DNA of 64,000 nt from Alphaproteobacteria bacterium (GTDB lineage Bacteria > Pseudomonadota > Alphaproteobacteria > UBA7879). Under the pieces are notes generated by a model. The model saw only the letters and a program-made list of their open reading frames with translations. It searched no databases and was not told the DNA's origin. Numbering within the stretch: the first letter of the stretch is position 1; each line of letters opens with the position of its first letter. The translations under genes were made by a program, and so were the position numbers. Shown one piece after another: positions 8,394 to 17,684 of this stretch. The DNA is taken from the NCBI GenBank assembly GCA_002869105.1, contig PKTP01000004.1:1-64000 (forward strand), given 5' to 3'.

Positions 8394-9125
8394 ATGATGT
8401 CCAGCCAAGGAAAGAAGCCTTTCAAACGAATATTACTTAAGATATCAGGAGAGGCTCTTTGCGGCCAAGGTAGCCATGGATTTGATAAACAGGGTTTATC
8501 TGATCTGGCGTACAGCTTGAAAAGACTCCATGACTTGAACCTTGAGATTTGTCTGGTTGTGGGCGGTGGCAACTTTTTTCGCGGCGCGCAAAATTGCGAT
8601 GAACTAATTTCTCGGGTTGGGGCTGATACCATTGGCATGATGGCAACGGTGATGAATGGTGTTGCGTTGCAGGATGCTCTTAAATCCATTGGTTTGCCAT
8701 CAGTTTTAGTTTCTAACAAAAGCTATGGGGATGCTGTCCAGGGATTTAATGCCCATCAGCACGAGGAAGATGTTAGCTCTGGGAAAATTGTTATTTTTGT
8801 CGGCGGACTTGGCATTCCGTTTCTGACAACAGATACGTGCGGTGTGATTCGCGCGCTTGAAATGACCTGTGACTGTCTTTTTAAGGCAACAAAATATCCT
8901 GGTATTTATGATGCAGATCCCGCACAAAACCCAGAGGCCAAGCACTTTGCTGCGTTAAGTTATGATGATGCCATCAAATACCAATTAAAAGCCATGGATC
9001 AAACAGCTTTTGTTTTGGCAAAAGAAAACAACCTTGAGTTAATTGTGTTTTCTTTATTTCCCATTGAGAATATTGTTAAAATTATTCAGGATGATCCAAC
9101 CGTACAATACACCCACATGAATTAG
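8394..9125 (+). CDS. pyrH: UMP kinase
   Basis: Amino-acid-kinase-fold enzyme that makes UDP from UMP for RNA and, through UDP-sugars, for cell wall and lipid A. The nucleotide-binding start is LLKISGEAL, with GGGNFFRG (about 62-69) and KATKYPGIYDADP near 165-177. The usual GTGNPFFTTD loop reads GLGIPFLTTD here, a small departure from the family. Two ATGs (8394, 8397) follow a TTG at 8391; I chose the first ATG. About 244 residues against 241 in E. coli. Confidence 0.95.
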   Translation: MMSSQGKKPFKRILLKISGEALCGQGSHGFDKQGLSDLAYSLKRLHDLNLEICLVVGGGNFFRGAQNCDELISRVGADTIGMMATVMNGVALQDALKSIGLPSVLVSNKSYGDAVQGFNAHQHEEDVSSGKIVIFVGGLGIPFLTTDTCGVIRALEMTCDCLFKATKYPGIYDADPAQNPEAKHFAALSYDDAIKYQLKAMDQTAFVLAKENNLELIVFSLFPIENIVKIIQDDPTVQYTHMN

Positions 9126-9134
9126 GAGACCCAC

Positions 9135-9689
9135 ATGTCATACGACTACAGTGATTTAATCGCCCGCATGGATAAAACAATTGAAACCTTTCGTAAAGAA
9201 CTGGGTTCTTTGAGGACAGGGCGGGCCTCTGCCGGTTTGCTGGATCAAATTCGCATAGATTTTTATGGGACGCTGTCACCCATTAATCAAGTGGCGACCA
9301 TTTCTATTCCGGAATCTCGGACGTTGTCTGTGCAAGTTTGGGATAAATCGATGGTGAAAAAGGTTGAGAAAGCGATTCTTGATTCTGATCTTGGTTTAAA
9401 CCCAACCGTTGATGGCGACAGCATGCGGATCCATTTGCCAGAGCTTAACGAAGAGCGTCGACGGGAGCTTACCAAGATTGCAGCCAAGTATGCCGAGGCA
9501 GCGCGAATCGCTATTCGTAATGTTAGACGGGATGAGATTGATGAAATCAAGAAGCTTGAAAAAGACAGTGAAATTTCTAAAGACGAAGTGCATACCTTCA
9601 CCCAAGGCGTTCAGAAACACACGGATGAGCACATTAAAAAAATTGATGAGCTTTTAAGCGCTAAAGAAAAAGACATCATGACGCTCTAG
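9135..9689 (+). CDS. frr: Ribosome recycling factor
   Basis: Splits post-termination ribosomes together with EF-G. It has 184 residues (E. coli 185) and the conserved segments LRTGRASAGLLD (about 26-37), IPESRTLSVQVWD (about 56-68), and the helical C terminus RRDEIDEIKKLEKD. AGGAG precedes the ATG. It sits in its standard place between pyrH and uppS. Confidence 0.97.
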   Translation: MSYDYSDLIARMDKTIETFRKELGSLRTGRASAGLLDQIRIDFYGTLSPINQVATISIPESRTLSVQVWDKSMVKKVEKAILDSDLGLNPTVDGDSMRIHLPELNEERRRELTKIAAKYAEAARIAIRNVRRDEIDEIKKLEKDSEISKDEVHTFTQGVQKHTDEHIKKIDELLSAKEKDIMTL

Positions 9690-9696
9690 GATTTTG

Positions 9697-10431
9697 ATGA
9701 ATAAACCGAAAGCTTCATTTTCGCGGCTCCCTCGCCACCTTGGACTCATTATGGATGGCAATGGCCGATGGGCAAAAGGCTTTGGCCTCTCTCGTTTGCA
9801 AGGGCATAAACGTGGACGCAAAACCCTACAGCTGATTGGTGAAGAGGCTCAACGTCTTGGCATTGACTATTTAACCGTGTATGCGTTTTCGTCTGAAAAC
9901 TGGCTGCGGCCCAAAGATGAAGTATCTGGGCTGATGGCGTTGCTTGAGCAAAGCCTCAGGCGTGAGATTGATAAATTTGCCGAGCGCCAAGTTCGGGTGC
10001 GCTTCATTGGTGATTTCTCCAAAGTACCGGATCAAACCCGCACCATCATGGAAGAGGCTGAGGCGAAAACAAAGATGTATGATCGATTTAATTTGACGTT
10101 AGCCATTGGTTATGGCGGCCGACAGGAAATTACCCGAGCGGTTCAGCAGCTTGCTGAAAAGGTAAAGACGGGGGATTTTCAACCAAAAGACATTACCATG
10201 GAAGATGTCCAGGCACATCTGTACACCCATGATCTGCCAGACATGGATCTGATTATTCGGACAAGTGGTGAGCAGCGTTTAAGCAATTTCATGCCTTGGC
10301 AAAGTGTGTATAGTGAAATTGCTTTTGTGTCTAAAACATGGCCAGAATTTCGGGCTGATGATTTACACAAAGTTTTGCAAGATTTTCAGCAAACAGAGAG
10401 AAGGTATGGCAAAGTATCCGAGCAACTATAA
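9697..10431 (+). CDS. uppS: Undecaprenyl diphosphate synthase (cis-prenyltransferase)
   Basis: Condenses isopentenyl diphosphate units onto farnesyl diphosphate to make the C55 lipid carrier of peptidoglycan and O-antigen synthesis. Catalytic segment IMDGNGRWAK (about 20-29), GHKRGRKT, the FSSENWLRP motif (about 67-75) and the C-terminal DLIIRTSGEQRLSNFMPWQ motif are all present. The ATG at 9697 has AGG about seven bases upstream. The enzyme needs IPP and FPP, yet dxr is missing from its usual nearby position. Confidence 0.96.
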   Translation: MNKPKASFSRLPRHLGLIMDGNGRWAKGFGLSRLQGHKRGRKTLQLIGEEAQRLGIDYLTVYAFSSENWLRPKDEVSGLMALLEQSLRREIDKFAERQVRVRFIGDFSKVPDQTRTIMEEAEAKTKMYDRFNLTLAIGYGGRQEITRAVQQLAEKVKTGDFQPKDITMEDVQAHLYTHDLPDMDLIIRTSGEQRLSNFMPWQSVYSEIAFVSKTWPEFRADDLHKVLQDFQQTERRYGKVSEQL

Positions 10432-10447
10432 CCAACTTCTCACTAAG

Positions 10448-11296
10448 ATGACTCAGCGTCTCATTTCAGGTCTTGTGTTGATTTTTATCATCATGGCTGC
10501 TTTTTTGACGGGCGCTGTTGGCACGCAAATTTTACTGGGGCTTATTGCCGTTCTGGCCTGCAGTGAGTGGTGCGCACTGACACGTATCACCCAAAAAAAA
10601 CGAGCGCGCCGATTTATGCTGGTTATGCTGTTCTTTGGGTTTTTGCAAATTCATTTTCACTATGTTTATGCTGGATTCGGCTGGTTGTTTTTGGTTTGTT
10701 CTGGTGCGATGTTTATGAGTTGGCTCACCTGGCGGCGGGGTTTTTTCTGGATGGGTGCTGGGTTTTTATATGTGGGGTTACCCATTTTTACGTGTCTATC
10801 CCTGATCGCTGTTTTCCCCAAATACATGTATGTTCTGGTTTGGGCAGCAATTATTGCCATTGCCAATGATACGGGTGGCTTGGTATTTGGAAAGCTGTTT
10901 GCTGGCCCTAAATTAGCGCCGCGCATCAGCCCGAAAAAAACTTGGGCCGGTCTTGTGGGAGGCGCTGGTTTTGCCTTGCTCGTAGGCTGGTACTTGCATC
11001 GGCGTTTGTCGATTGAAATGCCGCTGTCCCTGTTTTTGCTGACCAATGGACTTTTGGCTTTGGTTTCATCATTGGGAGACTTGTTCGAATCGGCGCTCAA
11101 GAGATATCATGGATTTAAAGACAGTGGAGATATTATTCCAGGCCATGGTGGTATACTTGATCGACTGGATGGTTTTTTTGCAACCATATTGCTTCTTGCG
11201 ACCATGATTTATTTTTACCCGGAGGTGTTCAGTCAGCAGCTCCCAGATCATGATTTTCCTACAGTTTTTCTTGAGAATGTTCCAAATATAGATTAG
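10448..11296 (+). CDS. cdsA: Phosphatidate cytidylyltransferase (CDP-diglyceride synthase)
   Basis: Integral membrane enzyme making CDP-diacylglycerol, the precursor of phosphatidylglycerol and phosphatidylethanolamine. It has several membrane helices and the C-terminal CDS signature around KDSGDIIPGHGGILDRLDG; ISPKKTWAGLVGG is also typical. I chose the ATG at 10448 (MTQRLISGLVL, 282 residues), which gives the usual CdsA N terminus and avoids a long overlap with uppS; an ATG at 10406 is possible. In many alphaproteobacteria dxr follows, but here rseP comes next. Confidence 0.94.
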   Translation: MTQRLISGLVLIFIIMAAFLTGAVGTQILLGLIAVLACSEWCALTRITQKKRARRFMLVMLFFGFLQIHFHYVYAGFGWLFLVCSGAMFMSWLTWRRGFFWMGAGFLYVGLPIFTCLSLIAVFPKYMYVLVWAAIIAIANDTGGLVFGKLFAGPKLAPRISPKKTWAGLVGGAGFALLVGWYLHRRLSIEMPLSLFLLTNGLLALVSSLGDLFESALKRYHGFKDSGDIIPGHGGILDRLDGFFATILLLATMIYFYPEVFSQQLPDHDFPTVFLENVPNID

Positions 11297-11325
11297 AGTC
11301 ATCTGAAGCTCTAGGAGACTTAATA

Positions 11326-12474
11326 ATGGACATACTCTACTCAATTTTTCATGGTATCGGTTATATACTTCCCTTTCTACTTGTTTTGTCAGTCGTTGTG
11401 GTCTTGCACGAACTGGGGCATTACTGGGCTGCGCGATGGAACGGCGTTGGAATTACCGACTTTTCGGTTGGGTTTGGTCCAGAGCTTTTTGGCATAACCG
11501 ATAAAAAGGGGACCCGTTGGAAGCTATGTCTGATTCCGCTGGGTGGCTTTGTTAAGATGCTTGGTGATTCTGATGCTGCCAGTCGACCTGATCAAAAGTC
11601 GATGAAAAAGGCCAGCAAAGCTGAAAAAGAAAAAATGATTCACCTGAAAAAACCCTGGCAAAAAATTTTGGTTTCGGTTGCAGGCCCCATTGCAAACTTT
11701 ATAACCGCGATGGTTTTTTTCACCCTGGTGTTTACAACCATCGGTAAGAAAGAGCTTGATCCTGTTGTAGGGCAGGTTATTCAAGGGGGCGCAGCTGATG
11801 TGACAGGCATGAAAACGGGTGATCGTATTTTAAGTATTTTACCCTTGGAAGAGGGAAAAACCATTCAGCCAGTTTCCATTCATACCTTCCGCGATATCAT
11901 GAAGGTTGTTCGTGCAAATTTAGATCACAAGTTAATCGTTAAGGTGGATCGTCAGGGGGTTGAGTATGACCTTATTGTTCAGCCGCGCCGATCAACAGAT
12001 GTGGGCACAACAGTTCCAGGCATTGGGATTATGCCGACCCAAAAGATTTATACCGTTGGGGCGGGTTTGGTTGAAGCTGTGGGTTTTACTTTCAAGTTGA
12101 TTGGCCGAATCTTTCAGGGACTTTATGGCATGATTGCGGGCAGTGAAGATGCCTCAAGTTTAGGCGGGATGTTCTCTATTGCGAAAGGTGCTAAAGATTT
12201 TTCAGATCAAGGTCTGTTTGCGTTGTTTGAGTTTATCGCGGTTTTGTCTGTGAGTTTGGGTGTCTTGAACTTGCTCCCTGTGCCCATGTTGGATGGCGGA
12301 CATGTTTTGTTTTGTGCTATTGAATGGATTCGAGGGCGCCCTGTTCCTGAAAAGATTCAGGAAATCTCTTTTAAGATTGGCCTTTACCTTTTGCTGGCTT
12401 TGATGATTTTTGCCCATTGGAATGATGTGAAACGATTTGGCTTCATCGAAAAGATTGTGAAGCTTTTTAGCTAA
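11326..12474 (+). CDS. rseP: RseP-type site-2 intramembrane metalloprotease
   Basis: Inner-membrane zinc protease that cleaves membrane-anchored anti-sigma factors and remnant signal peptides. The zinc motif HELGH lies in the first membrane segment (about residues 28-32) and the second catalytic region reads NLLPVPMLDGGH (about 311-322). A PDZ-like domain occupies the middle (from PVVGQVIQGG). At 382 residues with one PDZ it is shorter than E. coli RseP (450, two PDZ), as expected for alphaproteobacteria. AGGAG precedes the ATG. It lies directly before bamA, its usual partner. Confidence 0.95.
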   Translation: MDILYSIFHGIGYILPFLLVLSVVVVLHELGHYWAARWNGVGITDFSVGFGPELFGITDKKGTRWKLCLIPLGGFVKMLGDSDAASRPDQKSMKKASKAEKEKMIHLKKPWQKILVSVAGPIANFITAMVFFTLVFTTIGKKELDPVVGQVIQGGAADVTGMKTGDRILSILPLEEGKTIQPVSIHTFRDIMKVVRANLDHKLIVKVDRQGVEYDLIVQPRRSTDVGTTVPGIGIMPTQKIYTVGAGLVEAVGFTFKLIGRIFQGLYGMIAGSEDASSLGGMFSIAKGAKDFSDQGLFALFEFIAVLSVSLGVLNLLPVPMLDGGHVLFCAIEWIRGRPVPEKIQEISFKIGLYLLLALMIFAHWNDVKRFGFIEKIVKLFS

Positions 12475-12484
12475 AAAATTTATA

Positions 12485-14830
12485 ATGAATGAGGATTTTG
12501 TGATTTCTATAATCAGACGTTTTATCTTTGTATCGCTTGTTATTTTGCCGTCTTTGGTTTTAGCGAATGGGACCATTGAGCGCATTGAAATTAAAGGCAA
12601 TGTCAGAGTTGATCCAAGTCATGTTCAAAGCGTTGCTAATTTGCGTGTAGGTCAGTTTGTCTCGGATGAAACACTAAACGCCGCGATTAAAAAACTCTAT
12701 AACACAGGTCTGTTTCGTGACCTGTTCTTGAATGTTGACAAAGGCGTTCTCCTTATTTCTGTGGCTGAACATCCCACCATCAACGATGTGGCGTTTGAAG
12801 GGAATTCGGGGGTTAAAGAAAAACTGCTAAAAACAAAAATGAAGATCGCGGCGCGTGCGACATACACGGAAGAAAAGATTAAGTATGAAGTGCAGCGTTT
12901 GCTGGCGATCTATCGCTCAAAAGGATTTTTTAGCGCGCGGGTTTTCCCCAAAATTATCAAACGTGACTACAACCGTGTTGATGTTGTGTTTGAAATTGAA
13001 GAGGGCGATCCGGCCAAAATCCATGCGATTAATTTTGTTGGCAACAAGGAAATCAGTGATTGGGATTTGTCTGCAGCCATTTCGACAAAAGAAAGTGCAT
13101 GGTGGAAGTTTTTCTCGTCAGATGATTTTTTTGATCCAGATAGGCTTGAAATTGATCGTGAACAGCTTAAGAAATATTACCTGAATCGTGGATATGTTGA
13201 CTTTCGGGTGCAGTCAGTTACGGCGCAACTGATGCGAGATTACCGGGGTTTTATTATCACATTCAACTTGCACGAAGGACATCGCTACAAATTTGGAACC
13301 ATCAATCTTGAAAATCAGATCAAGGGTGTGGATGTATCTAAGCTTGAGCGCATCATTAAGCCTAAAGATGGGGATTGGTATTCAGCGCAAGAAGTTGAAA
13401 CATTGATTGATGCTTTAACCGACGAAATTACCAAGCAAGGATACTCGTTTGTGGATGTATCGCCAACCAGTGATGTTGACGAGAAAAATCATAAAATGAA
13501 CATCACTCTCATTATCAAACCAGCCCCACGGATTTTCATTAACCAAATTAATGTGGTGGGGAATGAGCGAACCGTTGATGCCGTTATTCGTCGAGAGTTG
13601 AGCTTTGCCGAGGGGGACCCCCTTAATCAAAGTAAGTTGCGTAATTCTGAAAAGCGCTTGAATTATCTTGGTTTCTTTAAGGAGGTTAAAGTTGATACCG
13701 ATAAAGTGAAATTTGGCGAATCTGCATTGGTGGATGCAAAAGTCACAGTTCAAGAACAGTCAACTGGAGATATCAATTTTAGTATTGGGTTTGCAACGTT
13801 GGATGGGCCATTAGGTATGATTCGCCTTGCCGAGCGAAACTTGTTTGGCCGGGCATATGAGCTTTCAAGTTCTCTTGAGGTTGCTAAGAAAAGAAAATCT
13901 CTTTCAGCTGACTTCATTAACCCCAATCTATTTGGACGGGATTTGGCCTGGGGAATTGGTGTATTTGTCATGAAAGTGAACCGTGATTCTGATTCGTCTT
14001 ATAGTGAAAAAAGTATTGGGATTCGAAATTGGATTAGTTACTTCTTAACCGAACACTTGATTCAGCGCTGGAGTTATCAAATTTCCCAAGATGAAATTGG
14101 TACGCCTGGAAGTGGTGTTTATCCACTGATCGCTCAAGATAAAGGAAGATTCATGACGTCATCTGTGGGCCATGATTTGTCATTGGACTATCGTGACAAC
14201 AGGCTTAAACCCACCGACGGATATCTGTTGAGCATGGGAAATGAGTTTGCTGGTGTGGGCGGTAAAGTAAAATACCTTAAGAACACTCTTTCAGCTGCGT
14301 GCTATCAGAAGCTTACTGAAAAAGTGATTCTTGAGTTACATGCCCAAGCAGGCATGATGAGCGAAGTCGGCGGGCGACGCATCCGGGTGAGTGATAAATT
14401 TATGATGGGGGGTAATACGCTGAGAGGTTTTGATTACAGTGGTGTGGGTCCTCATGGTTTTGCATCGCCAGGAAACCGAACCCAATATAATGAATCTTCG
14501 CTGGGAGGGGATCGAAGCGTTCTTGTGTCGGCGCAAGTAAACTTCCCCCTAGGGTTGCCAGAAGATATGGCGATTAGTGGCCATGCTTTTATGGATGCTG
14601 GTACACTTTGGGATAGTAAAATTAAACAACGGGTGCAAAAATATAATCAAAACCAGGCCCAGAAAATTTCTGTTCACAATAGTAAAAAAATCAGATCTTC
14701 TGCAGGGTTGGGGATTAGTTGGGCCTCACCAATGGGTGTGATAACCATTGATTATGGTCATGCTTTGACCTCTGCGAAGGGGGATGAAAAGCGGGCCATT
14801 ATCTTTACGATGGGTTCGAGCCGATTTTAG
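12485..14830 (+). CDS. bamA: Outer-membrane protein assembly factor BamA
   Basis: Omp85 protein that inserts beta-barrels into the outer membrane. A signal peptide (FIFVSLVILPSLVLA) is followed by five POTRA repeats (about 28-430; e.g. IERIEIKGNVRV, INDVAFEGNSGV, IHAINFVGNKEI, INQINVVGNERT) and the barrel with the MGGNTLRGFDYSGVGP segment near 640. It ends in Phe (SSRF), the usual terminal aromatic for barrel recognition. 781 residues against 810 in E. coli. A GTG at 12500 with GAGG a few bases upstream is a good alternative start and leaves a shorter signal peptide. Confidence 0.96.
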   Translation: MNEDFVISIIRRFIFVSLVILPSLVLANGTIERIEIKGNVRVDPSHVQSVANLRVGQFVSDETLNAAIKKLYNTGLFRDLFLNVDKGVLLISVAEHPTINDVAFEGNSGVKEKLLKTKMKIAARATYTEEKIKYEVQRLLAIYRSKGFFSARVFPKIIKRDYNRVDVVFEIEEGDPAKIHAINFVGNKEISDWDLSAAISTKESAWWKFFSSDDFFDPDRLEIDREQLKKYYLNRGYVDFRVQSVTAQLMRDYRGFIITFNLHEGHRYKFGTINLENQIKGVDVSKLERIIKPKDGDWYSAQEVETLIDALTDEITKQGYSFVDVSPTSDVDEKNHKMNITLIIKPAPRIFINQINVVGNERTVDAVIRRELSFAEGDPLNQSKLRNSEKRLNYLGFFKEVKVDTDKVKFGESALVDAKVTVQEQSTGDINFSIGFATLDGPLGMIRLAERNLFGRAYELSSSLEVAKKRKSLSADFINPNLFGRDLAWGIGVFVMKVNRDSDSSYSEKSIGIRNWISYFLTEHLIQRWSYQISQDEIGTPGSGVYPLIAQDKGRFMTSSVGHDLSLDYRDNRLKPTDGYLLSMGNEFAGVGGKVKYLKNTLSAACYQKLTEKVILELHAQAGMMSEVGGRRIRVSDKFMMGGNTLRGFDYSGVGPHGFASPGNRTQYNESSLGGDRSVLVSAQVNFPLGLPEDMAISGHAFMDAGTLWDSKIKQRVQKYNQNQAQKISVHNSKKIRSSAGLGISWASPMGVITIDYGHALTSAKGDEKRAIIFTMGSSRF

Positions 14831-14841
14831 GAGACTTTGAA

Positions 14842-15414
14842 ATGATGAAATATGTATTCGTTTATTTTTCTGTGATGGTGTCTGCATGTTCGGTCTTGGC
14901 GCAAGAAAAAGCCGAGGTTCAGGCACTACGGGTGTGTGTGGCAAACTTGGACGGGATTCAAAAACCGTATCGAGAAAAAATTGAAGACCAGCTTGCGCAC
15001 ATTGCTGAAGGCTTTAAGGGAGAATTTTCTACTCTTGAAGCCAGCTTGAAAAAGGAAAAATCTGAATTGGATGCGATCAAGCAAAAACTACAAGAAAATC
15101 CCAAAACGCCAGAGCCTGAGGGCTTTCAGCAACGCCTAAAAACCTTTGAGAAAAACGTTCAAGAGGCATTGAAAAAAGAAGAAAATAAACGTCAGGTTCT
15201 TCAGCAGATGGTAGCAGATGTGGAAATGAAATTCTCTGAGGCCTTGAAAGAGGCTTTGAAAGAAGTTTCCAATCAAGAGGGCTATCATCTCATTTTACCC
15301 CGTGGTGGCGTTTTAGAGGCGAAGCAATCTCTTGATTGCACCGCGCAGGTTGAATCGAGGCTGTCTCTGAAAAATGATATGATATTTGATGCTCTAAAGG
15401 TTAAGAATGGTTGA
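14842..15414 (+). CDS. skp: OmpH/Skp family periplasmic chaperone
   Basis: It has an N-terminal signal peptide (about 1-20, ending SACSVLAQ). A Lys/Glu-rich region (about 45-140) should form the long paired helices of the Skp tentacles. The C-terminal part (EGYHLILPRGGVLEAKQSLD) matches the end of Skp proteins, which form a trimer that holds unfolded outer-membrane proteins. 190 residues against 161 in E. coli. AGGAG precedes the ATG. It lies between bamA and lpxD, the classic position, and overlaps lpxD by eight bases. Confidence 0.9.
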   Translation: MMKYVFVYFSVMVSACSVLAQEKAEVQALRVCVANLDGIQKPYREKIEDQLAHIAEGFKGEFSTLEASLKKEKSELDAIKQKLQENPKTPEPEGFQQRLKTFEKNVQEALKKEENKRQVLQQMVADVEMKFSEALKEALKEVSNQEGYHLILPRGGVLEAKQSLDCTAQVESRLSLKNDMIFDALKVKNG

Positions 15415-16423
15415 TCAGCGCTTTTTTCCTCTTGTCAAAAAAATGCGTTTAAGCACCATTGGCGAGACGTTTAATCTGCGTGTTTCTGGCGATGAATCTC
15501 TTGAGATTGAGGATGTTGCTGGCTTTGAAACAGCGACAGCAGGATCGATCACCTTTTATGATGCCAAAAGACTTAAGAATAAAACGGGTCATACAAAAGC
15601 GTCTGCCTGTTTTGCCCGGCCAGATCAAGCGGATATGCTGGCAGGTTACCCGGGTGCCATTGTTTGGACGGATTATCCTTACAAACACTTTGCCCAGCTA
15701 GCTAATATATTATTTTCTGGATGGGACGTGCCCTTTGATGGCGCCACTCAGTTGAAACAAACCGATTTGGATCCCAGTATCAAAATTGGCCAAAATTGTG
15801 TGATTGCTGCGGATGTGAGCATTGGACCTAATACCTGTATTGGCAATCATGTTACCATAGGCCCCGGCGTTCGCATCGGTTCCAGCTGCCGTCTTCATGA
15901 TCATGTTAGCATTCAAGCTAGCACGCTTGGGGATGACGTTGTGATCTGGAATGGAACAGCGATTGGTCAAGCTGGCTTCGGGTTTGTGATGGATCAAAAC
16001 GTTCCGGTGGATATGCCACAACTGGGCCGCGTGATTATTGAAAGCAATATCTCTATTGGTGCCAATACAACCGTTGATCGGGGCGCTTTGACGGATACAG
16101 TTATCGGACAAGGGACCCGCATTGATAACTTGGTGCAAATTGCCCATGGCGTTAAAATTGGAAAAGGGTGCGTGATTGTTTCACAAGTTGGCATTTCTGG
16201 GGGCGTTCATATTGGGAATTATGTTGTGATGGGCGGACAAGTTGGTGTTACAGATAATGTAACCATTGGTGATGGGGTGAAAATTGCAGCCCAGAGTGGT
16301 GTTCATCGATCCATTGAGGCAAATCAGATTATGGGTGGATCTCCTATCATGCCTATTCTGCAATGGCACCGTCAATCAGCTTTTTTAACACGATTATCAT
16401 CCAAACGAGGAAACAATGTCTGA
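15407..16423 (+). CDS. lpxD: UDP-3-O-acylglucosamine N-acyltransferase
   Basis: Third step of lipid A synthesis: adds the second acyl chain to UDP-GlcN. After an N-terminal substrate-binding domain (about 1-110) come many hexapeptide repeats forming a left-handed beta-helix (IKIGQNCVIAADVSIGPNTC and on). The catalytic His region appears around IAHGVKIGKGC. 338 residues (E. coli 341). The start overlaps the end of skp and AAAGG lies just upstream. Confidence 0.95.
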   Translation: MVDQRFFPLVKKMRLSTIGETFNLRVSGDESLEIEDVAGFETATAGSITFYDAKRLKNKTGHTKASACFARPDQADMLAGYPGAIVWTDYPYKHFAQLANILFSGWDVPFDGATQLKQTDLDPSIKIGQNCVIAADVSIGPNTCIGNHVTIGPGVRIGSSCRLHDHVSIQASTLGDDVVIWNGTAIGQAGFGFVMDQNVPVDMPQLGRVIIESNISIGANTTVDRGALTDTVIGQGTRIDNLVQIAHGVKIGKGCVIVSQVGISGGVHIGNYVVMGGQVGVTDNVTIGDGVKIAAQSGVHRSIEANQIMGGSPIMPILQWHRQSAFLTRLSSKRGNNV

Positions 16424-16886
16424 GCCTAAAATTCTTGAGTATAACGATATCATTAATTTGATCCCTCATCGCTACCCGATGTTATTGGTGGATCAAGTTA
16501 AAGTTACAGAAATTCATGAAGAGGCAATTGGCTATAAAAATGTGACCATTAACGAATCTTTTTTCCAAGGGCATTTTCCAGAAAAACCCATTATGCCGGG
16601 GGTGCTCATTATTGAGGCGTTGGCCCAAACTTCCGGGACTTTGGTGATGTATGGATTGGTGATGGAAAAAAACAAACTTCAACCCGAAAACGCGGTGGTT
16701 TATTTAATGTCCATTGCGAGTGCTCGGTTTATCAAACCTGTTTTGCCAGGCCATCGCGTGGAATTGCGGGTAAAAAATATGCAAAGACGTGGCATGGTTT
16801 GGAAGTTTAAAGGCCAAGCTTATGTTGATGATGAGCTTTGCGCAGAGGCTGAATATAAGGCCATGATTGCTGAGAAAAAAGCGTAA
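16416..16886 (+). CDS. fabZ: 3-hydroxyacyl-ACP dehydratase FabZ
   Basis: Hot-dog-fold dehydratase of type II fatty-acid synthesis. HRYPMLLVD (about 18-26) and the active-site segment GHFPEKPIMPGVLIIEALAQ (about 49-68), with the catalytic His and Glu, are intact. 156 residues (E. coli 151). GAGG lies upstream of the ATG, and the gene overlaps lpxD by eight bases. Its location between lpxD and lpxA reflects competition of both pathways for 3-hydroxyacyl-ACP. Confidence 0.97.
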   Translation: MSEPKILEYNDIINLIPHRYPMLLVDQVKVTEIHEEAIGYKNVTINESFFQGHFPEKPIMPGVLIIEALAQTSGTLVMYGLVMEKNKLQPENAVVYLMSIASARFIKPVLPGHRVELRVKNMQRRGMVWKFKGQAYVDDELCAEAEYKAMIAEKKA

Positions 16887-17684
16887 ATGACAACATCCAT
16901 CCATCCGACCGCTATTATTGAACCCGGCGCTGAAATTGGGAAGGGTGTTTCCATTGGGCCATATTGCCATGTTGGGCCCAAAGTGGTTTTGCATGATCAT
17001 GTTCACATCCAAAGTCATGTTGTTTTGTCGGGCCGCGTGACGATTCATCAAAATACCCGCATCTTTCCGTTTGTTTCTTTAGGAGCCTCTCCACAGTTTA
17101 ATAAGGAAAAAGTGGAGGACTCTGGCGAGCTGATTATTGGTGAAAGCGTCATTTTACGCGAGCATGGCACCATTAATATTGGCACGCCTAAATGGGGCAA
17201 TAAAACCACGATTGGGGACAAGTGCTTTTTTATGACCGGGGCACATGTGGGGCATGATTGTCATGTGGGAGATAATGTGATTTTAACCAATCATGTTTCT
17301 CTTGGCGGGCATTGTATTTTGGGTGACTATGTGATTGTTGGTGGACTGTCTGGCATTCATCAGTTCGTGCGGATCGGAGACCATGCTTTTGTGGGCGGGA
17401 TGTCTGGCGTTGAAAATGATGTGATTCCTTATGGTTCTGTTTACGGTAACCGAGCCTCGCTGCGCGGGCTTAATCTGGTCGGTTTAAAAAGGCGTGGCTT
17501 TAACCGGGAAACCATTGACGAGTTACGATTTGCCTATCGGCTGTTATTTGCTGATGAAGGAAGCTTTGCTGAACGGGTTCAATTTGTTTCGGAAAAATAT
17601 GCCGACAACGTGTTGATTCATAACATGGTCCGATTCATCCAAAAAGATTCAACGAGAACTGTATGCATGCCAACGGTAAAGTAG
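16887..17684 (+). CDS. lpxA: UDP-N-acetylglucosamine O-acyltransferase
   Basis: First enzyme of lipid A synthesis. The N-terminal two-thirds is a hexapeptide-repeat beta-helix (IHPTAIIEPGAEIGKGVSIG...), with the conserved GHDCHVGDNVILTNHVSLGG region holding the catalytic His. The C-terminal helical domain contains NLVGLKRRGF. 265 residues (E. coli 262). The ATG follows the fabZ stop with no gap, and the gene overlaps lpxI by 22 bases, so the whole lpxD-fabZ-lpxA-lpxI string is tightly coupled. Confidence 0.96.
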   Translation: MTTSIHPTAIIEPGAEIGKGVSIGPYCHVGPKVVLHDHVHIQSHVVLSGRVTIHQNTRIFPFVSLGASPQFNKEKVEDSGELIIGESVILREHGTINIGTPKWGNKTTIGDKCFFMTGAHVGHDCHVGDNVILTNHVSLGGHCILGDYVIVGGLSGIHQFVRIGDHAFVGGMSGVENDVIPYGSVYGNRASLRGLNLVGLKRRGFNRETIDELRFAYRLLFADEGSFAERVQFVSEKYADNVLIHNMVRFIQKDSTRTVCMPTVK

